The notes beneath the pieces were generated by a model. It had not been told where the DNA came from, ran no database searches, and saw nothing but the letters and a program-made list of their open reading frames with translations. Positions 7,360 to 11,995 of a stretch of 11,995 nucleotides of DNA are shown here, piece by piece. The DNA comes from Planctomycetaceae bacterium (GTDB lineage: Bacteria; Planctomycetota; Planctomycetia; Pirellulales; Pirellulaceae), in contig REEF01000706.1 in NCBI GenBank assembly GCA_007695205.1, positions 1-11,995 of the forward strand, given 5' to 3'. Made by a program: the position numbers and the translations under genes. Each line of letters begins with the position of its first letter. Within the stretch, counting starts at the first letter, position 1.

Positions 7360-8982
7360 ATGACAGAAGGCGTCAAGACATTGATCTACGTAGGGGTCGC
7401 TCTATTGGTCGCCATCATGGCGTTCGTCTCGCGACCACGCCAGATCGAGGTCGCGTTGGACGAAAAGATCGGCAACCCGCTGTTCGAAAACTTTGAAGAT
7501 GCCAGCCAAGCGGCCAGCATGGAATTCGTGCGATACGATTCCGAGATGGGCGAATTGAGGAACTTCCGAGTCGCCCGGGATCGCCAGTCGGGGGCGTGGA
7601 CGATCCCTTCCAATGCGGGTTACCCGGCGGACGCAGAACAACGCATGCGGGACGCGGCGCTGATGCTGGTCGATTTGCGAGTGCTGGGAATCGCCTCACA
7701 GCTGCCCGGCGATCACGCCTACTTCGGCGTCCTGGAACCCGATCGGGAACGGTTGCGACTGGGCGACGACGGGGTCGGCCAATTGTTGACGTTCGAGGAT
7801 CCCAAGGGGCAGACGCTGGCAGGGGTGATCATCGGAAAAACAGTCCGTGGCGATGAAGAACAACGGTACGTCCGCATCCGCGGACAGGACGTCGTCTATG
7901 TCGTGCGCATCGATCCCAGCCAGCTTTCGACCCGCTTCCAGGACTGGATCGAACAAGACCTGCTGCAACTGACCGCATGGGATATCGAAGATGTCACCGT
8001 GATGAATTATGCGGTCGAACGCGATCTGAATCGCGCGGCACTGATCCGCGATTTCGATTTTACGGCACGCTTCGAAGATAACGCGTGGGAACTGGTCGAG
8101 CTGACCAGACATCGCGACGGCAAGCCGACGACCGTCACCCAGTTGCCAGCCGACGAGGAGTTGAATAAGGAAAATCTGGATGCGCTGAAGACCGCCGTCG
8201 ACGGCCTGAAAATCGTCGATGTGTTCCGTAAACCGCAAGGACTGGGACGCGACCTGAAAGCGGGCGGCGATTTCTTGAAAGACGATGATAGTGTCAAGGA
8301 CCTGCAGACGCGGGGCTTCTACCCCTATGGATCAGGAGAAACGGCCGAGCTGTTCTGCGCTAATGGAGAAGTCCATGTTGGCATGAAGGACGGAGTCCAG
8401 TACGTCCTACGATTCGGCGAGACCGTGGCCGACACCGGCGACGAACCCACCGAAGGCCGCAATCGGTACTTGTTCGTGACGGCTCGAGTCGATATGGACA
8501 AGTTCCCGCAGCCGGAACTGGAAGCCGTGCCCGAACTGCCGACCGAAGGCCAGGAAGAAGGCAACGGCGGGGATTCCGAGCAAGCGGACGAAGAAGATGC
8601 GGACTCGCAACCGGCCGATTCCGAGGAGGAAACGGCGGAAGAGCCCGAGGAGGAGCAAGTCGAGGCGGATCGCGAAGCGGCCGAGGCTGCCATCCTGCAG
8701 GAAAGGGAACGCATCAATAAAGAAAACCAACGCAAGCTGGATGACTGGAACGAACGAATCCAAAACGCCAAAGAACGAGTGGCCGAATTGAATACCCGAT
8801 TCGGTGACTGGTACTATGTCGTCTCCGAGGACCAGTACGAAAAGATCCGGCTGCCATTGAACGCGCTGATCCGGAAAAAAGATGCCAGCCAAGATGATGA
8901 CGACCAAACCGATCTGCTGCCCGGCGATGATGGCGAAGGCATCGAGGCCTTCCGTAGCTTGCAGGAGCAGGGATTGAATTGA
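7360..8982 (+). CDS. Membrane-anchored DUF4340 domain protein of the transporter operon
   Basis: A 540-residue protein with one N-terminal membrane segment (about 8-24), after which the chain is expected outside the cytoplasm. Residues about 60-390 have the DUF4340 style: repeated beta-rich modules containing phrases such as FGVLEPDRERLRLGD, YVVRIDPSQL and FENNAW-like strands. A very acidic, low-complexity segment (about 397-441, rich in E and D) leads into a charged helix (about 437-478), and a short last module holds FGDWYYVVSEDQYEKIRL (481-498). The C-terminus is again acidic. In many bacteria a DUF4340 gene follows gldF/gldG-like genes, and its position here agrees. Molecular function is not known; a structural or substrate-presenting partner of the GldG-like half is an inference. 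The stop codon lies only two bases before the hairpin at 8985-9076, which may end transcription. Confidence 0.85.
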   Translation: MTEGVKTLIYVGVALLVAIMAFVSRPRQIEVALDEKIGNPLFENFEDASQAASMEFVRYDSEMGELRNFRVARDRQSGAWTIPSNAGYPADAEQRMRDAALMLVDLRVLGIASQLPGDHAYFGVLEPDRERLRLGDDGVGQLLTFEDPKGQTLAGVIIGKTVRGDEEQRYVRIRGQDVVYVVRIDPSQLSTRFQDWIEQDLLQLTAWDIEDVTVMNYAVERDLNRAALIRDFDFTARFEDNAWELVELTRHRDGKPTTVTQLPADEELNKENLDALKTAVDGLKIVDVFRKPQGLGRDLKAGGDFLKDDDSVKDLQTRGFYPYGSGETAELFCANGEVHVGMKDGVQYVLRFGETVADTGDEPTEGRNRYLFVTARVDMDKFPQPELEAVPELPTEGQEEGNGGDSEQADEEDADSQPADSEEETAEEPEEEQVEADREAAEAAILQERERINKENQRKLDDWNERIQNAKERVAELNTRFGDWYYVVSEDQYEKIRLPLNALIRKKDASQDDDDQTDLLPGDDGEGIEAFRSLQEQGLN

Positions 8983-8984
8983 AC

Positions 8985-9076
8985 TTGGGGTCAGGTCTTG
9001 ACTTATAACTTATCTCGACGCGTGGGCTCTGCGATGCCAAGGTAACACTAAGTTATAAGTCAAGACCTGACCCCAA
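8985..9076. repeat. 92-bp hairpin element with perfect 28-bp inverted arms
   Basis: The left arm at 8985-9012 and the right arm at 9049-9076 are exact reverse complements over 28 bases, around a 36-base centre (9013-9048). The arms contain the core GGGGTCAGGTCTTGACTT, which I recall as a recurring repeat near REP-associated (Y1, IS200-like) transposases in several phyla; that recollection needs a search. No transposase and no obvious target-site duplication is present, so it fits a non-autonomous MITE/REP-type insertion. It sits between convergent genes, two bases past the DUF4340 stop, and overlaps the end of the esterase gene. It could serve as a bidirectional terminator, although it has no T-run after the stem. 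Confidence 0.85.
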
Positions 9077-10003
9077 AGAGAGATACATTTTCAGTGTTGC
9101 GGCGATTTCATCCAGAGCGATCTGGGCCTGGTCCAATTGCTTGGGGCGGCGGATGAATCCGTGGATCATGCCCGCATAGCATTTGCGGGTGACCGAAACG
9201 CCCGCTTGGGCCAAACGGTCCGCGTAGGCTTCGCCCTCGTCACGCAGTGGATCGTACTGGGCGGTGATGACCATCGCCGGTGGAAAGCCTCGAAGATCGT
9301 CGATGCGCAGCGGCGAAGCCAAAGGCGTGTATCCGTCCAGGTCGTTGGCCAGATATTGACGCCAGCACCAGATCATGTCGTCGCGGGTTAAATGGAAACC
9401 GTAGGCATTCTCGCGATACGAAGGCGTCTCGAAATCGAAGTCGGTTACCGGGTAAATCAGCAGTTGAAAGGCGATCGCCGGCCCGCCTCGCTCTCGCGCT
9501 AACAGGATCACTGACGCCGCCAGATTCGCCCCGGCGCTGTCGCCACCAACCGTCAGTCGACCAGCGTCCAACCCCAGCGTCTGGGCTTGTTGCGCCAACC
9601 AGCCAACAGCCGCAAAGCAGTCCTCCAGGCCGGCCGGAAACTTGTGTTCGGGTGCCAGCCGATAACCGACCGAAGCGATCGCCATGTCGCTGCGGCGGCA
9701 CAGGGTACGGCATAGCGCATCGTGCGTCGCGATGCTTCCCATGATCCAGCCGCCACCGTGCAGATAGACCAACGTGGGCAGATCCCGGTCGGCTCGCGGG
9801 CGGTACAGTCGGATCGGAACGCTGCCGGCCGGCCCGGGTGCCTCGAGGTCTTCGACCTGGTGAACCTCCTCGCCAGGTCCCAGCAGACAGCTACCGACCA
9901 GCATCTGCTCCCGAGCGTCCTGAAGCGATACTTCCGACAGCGGTTTGACGCCCGATCGAGCAAATTGATCCAGCAGGGCCTGAGCTTGCGGGTCCAATAC
10001 CAT
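9053..10003 (-). CDS. Alpha/beta hydrolase, HSL-family (family IV) esterase/lipase
   Basis: A 316-residue hydrolase of carboxyl esters, probably cytoplasmic because no signal peptide or membrane segment is visible. Family hallmarks are complete: oxyanion-hole HGGG (82-85), nucleophile S156 in GGDSAG, acid D251 in QYDPLRDEG, and H281 in GMIHGF. The stretch YRLAPEHKFPAGLEDC (114-129) is typical of the group, and the N-terminal cap helix region precedes the barrel. The start at 10003 has GAGGA six bases upstream. The final seven residues, LGSGLDL, and the stop codon are encoded by the right arm of the hairpin element at 8985-9076, so the natural C-terminus was probably replaced. All catalytic residues lie well before this point, so the enzyme is likely active. 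It converges with the transporter operon and diverges from the sulfatase gene. The natural substrate cannot be told from sequence. Confidence 0.93.
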   Translation of the reverse strand: MVLDPQAQALLDQFARSGVKPLSEVSLQDAREQMLVGSCLLGPGEEVHQVEDLEAPGPAGSVPIRLYRPRADRDLPTLVYLHGGGWIMGSIATHDALCRTLCRRSDMAIASVGYRLAPEHKFPAGLEDCFAAVGWLAQQAQTLGLDAGRLTVGGDSAGANLAASVILLARERGGPAIAFQLLIYPVTDFDFETPSYRENAYGFHLTRDDMIWCWRQYLANDLDGYTPLASPLRIDDLRGFPPAMVITAQYDPLRDEGEAYADRLAQAGVSVTRKCYAGMIHGFIRRPKQLDQAQIALDEIAATLKMYLSLGSGLDL

Positions 10004-10059
10004 CTTGATTCCTCAATTCATTGGAAAATGACAATCTCGTCGTGACTTCGGATCGGAAC

Positions 10060-10092
10060 GGGGTCGGGAGTCGTTTTCGGGCAACGACGAAC
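10060..10092 (+). repeat. Third copy of the dispersed repeat, single arm
   Basis: These 33 bases match the reverse complement of 3311-3343 at 30 positions, and the first 18 bases are identical to 3271-3288. The copy stands about 60 bases upstream of the esterase start and about 250 bases upstream of the sulfatase start. No inverted partner is visible next to it, so it may be a solo or decayed element. Confidence 0.7.
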
Positions 10093-10223
10093 TCGACAAC
10101 GATTGTAGAGAATCGTCTACCCGTTTGCCAATCGACAGTCGTGCACAACGCGCTGAGTCGACAGCTTGGATCACGCGGACTCTGACGAAAATCTCGCCAC
10201 AGTCGCCTCGGATCGAGCGGGGA

Positions 10224-10251
10224 TTGTTTGCCCGAGGATCTGAGGTACACT
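10224..10251 (+). promoter_or_regulatory. Candidate promoter for the sulfatase gene with overlapping palindrome
   Basis: TTGTTT (10224-10229) and TACACT (10246-10251) are 16 bases apart, with three and four matches to sigma70 hexamers. The -10 element lies within an inverted repeat, CTGAG (10240-10244) and CTCAG (10250-10254), which could be an operator. The arrangement resembles the candidate at 3124-3151. The evidence is weak and by eye only. Confidence 0.2.
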
Positions 10252-10334
10252 CAGGAATCAGGACGTTTAGCAAGCGAACTCGCTTGCCGCTTCATCAGCC
10301 GTACAGATGAGACGGTGTGTCGCACAACCCGTCG

Positions 10335-10339
10335 GGAGG
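10335..10339 (+). promoter_or_regulatory. Ribosome binding site that fixes the sulfatase start
   Basis: GGAGG is five bases before the ATG at 10345. Starting there puts a charged N-region and a hydrophobic stretch at the front of the protein, as expected for an exported sulfatase. Confidence 0.7.
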
Positions 10340-10344
10340 TAATC

Positions 10345-11967
10345 ATGTCTCGCAGCCAATGGACTCGAGGACACGTGTTTCGCGTTCTTCTTTCGCAGCG
10401 GCCTGATCCCTCGATTATTTCGGTGACCATCTTCGGTTTACTGGTGATCTTCGGGCTGTTTTCAACGGTCGGTCAGGCATTGGCGGTGCAAGGCAGTCGA
10501 CCGAACATCGTCTTGATTTTGGCAGACGATATCGGCTGGGCTGACCCGGGTTTCCACGGCGGGGATCCGGATCTGACGCCCAGCATCGATCGGTTGGCGG
10601 AGGAAGGAACGCGGCTGAACCAATTCTACGTAGCGCCGGTATGTGCGCCGACACGCGCCGCGCTGCTGACCGGACGTTACCCCTTTCGCACTTGGATGGA
10701 CTGGCGCAGCGAGGATTTCGGCAAGCCCGACTTCCTGGAACGATTGGGCATGAAACTGGCTCATCTGCCCGACGGTACACCGACGCGTCGCATCCATGCC
10801 TTGGACTCGGCGGAACGCACCGTGGCGGAAGCGCTGGGGGAAGCGGGATATTTTACGGCCATTTTCGGCAAGTGGCATCTGGGTGAATGGTTGCCCGAAC
10901 ATCTGCCGATGGGGCAGGGCTTTCATCATCAATACGGCCATTACGGTTGGGGGATCGATTACAACGACTACACGATCCCGCACAACGCACCGGCCGTCTT
11001 TTGCGTTTACGACTGGCATCGCAATCAGCAGCCGCTCTTCGAACAGGGTTATTCGACGGACTTGATCGCCAACGAAACGATCCGTTTGCTGACCGAGCGA
11101 CCGCAGGACAAGCCGTTCTTCTACTTCGTCTCGTTCAACGCGATCCATGGTCCGCTGGAAGAGATTCCCCGTTACCGGGACCAGTATGATAAGCGAGCTG
11201 CGGCGTTGAAATGCCTGGACGATGCGGTCGGGCGGATCGTCGGCGCGATCGACCAGCACGATTTGAGTCGCGATACGCTGGTGATCTTTACCAACGACAA
11301 CGGCGGGCTGACGGAACAGGTCAACCGCCCGTTGCGTGGCACGAAGAACACCACTTACGAAGGCGGAATCCGTGTGCCCTGCGTCTTCCGCTGGCCGGGC
11401 AAGATCCCGGGCGGCCAGGAGCAGGACGGCATGATGCATGTGGTCGACCTGTTCAACACGTTCGTCACCTTGGCGGGCGGTTCGTTGGAACAAGAGCGCC
11501 CGCTGGACGGCATGGATATGACCGGCATGATCTTCGATGGCCAGCCGAGTCCGCGGGACGAGATCATCATCGAAGTCGCTGGCAGCGTACGGTTGCCCAG
11601 TATCCGCCGAGGAGACTTTAAGCTGGTGGGTGATGCCCTGTTCAATCTGGCGGTCGATCCGAGCGAGACCACCGATATCGCCGACCAGCACCCGCAGGTG
11701 GTCGACCAGTTGAAGAAGCGGCTGGCGGAGGTCGCCAAAGAACGGCCGCCGCTGGGCGAATTGCCGTTGCTGATGGACCCAGCCCTGCCTTACGTTTACG
11801 GACAAGAGGAGAATCGTAATGCGCCCGAGTGGCTGAAGCGGCATGTTCGAGCGATCCGGGCGACCCAGCGTCAACATTGGCCACCCGGCGAAACTCCTTG
11901 GCCGCAGGCACCGGGAAAAGATGGTACAATCATCTACACCCTCATAGCGAAATATAAGAGTCCTTAG
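10345..11967 (+). CDS. Secreted sulfatase (type I, formylglycine-dependent, arylsulfatase-like)
   Basis: A 540-residue enzyme that should remove sulfate esters, probably from sulfated polysaccharides outside the cytoplasm. A hydrophobic export segment (about 24-42) ends in GQALA, a plausible signal peptidase site after A47; the preceding N-region of about 20 residues is long. The mature part opens with RPNIVLILADDIGW, where D61 and D62 are metal ligands. The active-site signature CAPTRAALLTGR has C100 as the residue converted to formylglycine. Other expected catalytic residues are K176 and H178 in GKWHLG, H268 in NAIHGPL, D318 and N319 in FTNDNGG, and K334 in RGTKNTTYEGG. The length is normal for the family. 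Frame and stop are intact, and the gene ends 28 bases before the window edge. No sulfatase-maturing enzyme is encoded nearby, which is common because one such enzyme can serve many sulfatases. Substrate class cannot be read from the sequence. Confidence 0.94.
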   Translation: MSRSQWTRGHVFRVLLSQRPDPSIISVTIFGLLVIFGLFSTVGQALAVQGSRPNIVLILADDIGWADPGFHGGDPDLTPSIDRLAEEGTRLNQFYVAPVCAPTRAALLTGRYPFRTWMDWRSEDFGKPDFLERLGMKLAHLPDGTPTRRIHALDSAERTVAEALGEAGYFTAIFGKWHLGEWLPEHLPMGQGFHHQYGHYGWGIDYNDYTIPHNAPAVFCVYDWHRNQQPLFEQGYSTDLIANETIRLLTERPQDKPFFYFVSFNAIHGPLEEIPRYRDQYDKRAAALKCLDDAVGRIVGAIDQHDLSRDTLVIFTNDNGGLTEQVNRPLRGTKNTTYEGGIRVPCVFRWPGKIPGGQEQDGMMHVVDLFNTFVTLAGGSLEQERPLDGMDMTGMIFDGQPSPRDEIIIEVAGSVRLPSIRRGDFKLVGDALFNLAVDPSETTDIADQHPQVVDQLKKRLAEVAKERPPLGELPLLMDPALPYVYGQEENRNAPEWLKRHVRAIRATQRQHWPPGETPWPQAPGKDGTIIYTLIAKYKSP

Positions 11968-11995
11968 GGGTCGCAGGCAACAAGCGTAATTGCTG

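Larger units (their letters stand above)
10004..10344. other. Divergent intergenic region between esterase and sulfatase genes
   Basis: About 340 bases without a credible gene. It contains the single repeat copy at 10060-10092 and a promoter candidate at 10224-10251, both listed separately. A frame in phase with the sulfatase begins at 10228 but adds 39 residues without signal-peptide character, so it is considered leader. No tRNA or riboswitch was recognised. Confidence 0.55.

Noticed and set aside
9053..9076. Esterase as a truncated pseudogene caused by the hairpin insertion
   Set aside because: The catalytic Ser, Asp and His and the final helix region are all upstream of the junction and the length is normal for the family, so only the tail is altered.
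10462..11877. A 471-codon open frame on the minus strand, opposite the sulfatase
   Set aside because: It lies wholly antisense to a gene with all sulfatase catalytic motifs, and its product shows no domain-like features.

Overview
The window is about 12 kb of GC-rich bacterial chromosome. Its gene content and protein style point to a planctomycete of the Pirellulaceae type (Rhodopirellula-like). The indications are a secreted sulfatase, a GldA/GldF-GldG/DUF4340 transporter operon with long acidic linkers, loosely packed genes with intergenic gaps of about 300 bp, and dispersed palindromic repeats between genes. This lineage call is inference from recalled protein families, not from a search.

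Layout, left to right. A nested inverted repeat (27-83) lies behind the formate-tetrahydrofolate ligase gene fhs (minus strand, ends at 164) and may terminate it. After a divergent intergenic region comes a class I mannose-6-phosphate isomerase (plus, 2110-3066). A gap of about 330 bp carries a two-armed copy of a dispersed repeat. Next is a three-gene plus-strand operon (3394-8982): an ABC ATPase of the GldA type, a 1016-residue fusion of a GldF-like permease with a GldG-like auxiliary protein, and a membrane-anchored DUF4340 protein. A 92-bp hairpin with perfect 28-bp arms (8985-9076) separates the operon from a convergent HSL-family esterase/lipase gene (minus, 9053-10003), and the hairpin supplies the esterase's last codons and stop. 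A divergent intergenic region with a third copy of the dispersed repeat leads to a secreted sulfatase (plus, 10345-11967).

How the genes fit together. Only the three transporter genes look like a functional unit: the ATPase would drive the fused permease, and the two large extracytoplasmic proteins (the GldG-like part and the DUF4340 protein) would act outside the membrane. In Flavobacterium, GldA/F/G support gliding. Elsewhere the substrate and role are not known to me, so this operon is the most interesting protein-level system here. The other genes (one-carbon metabolism, mannose metabolism, esterase, sulfatase) look like independent transcription units. No rRNA, tRNA, CRISPR array, transposase gene or phage gene was seen.
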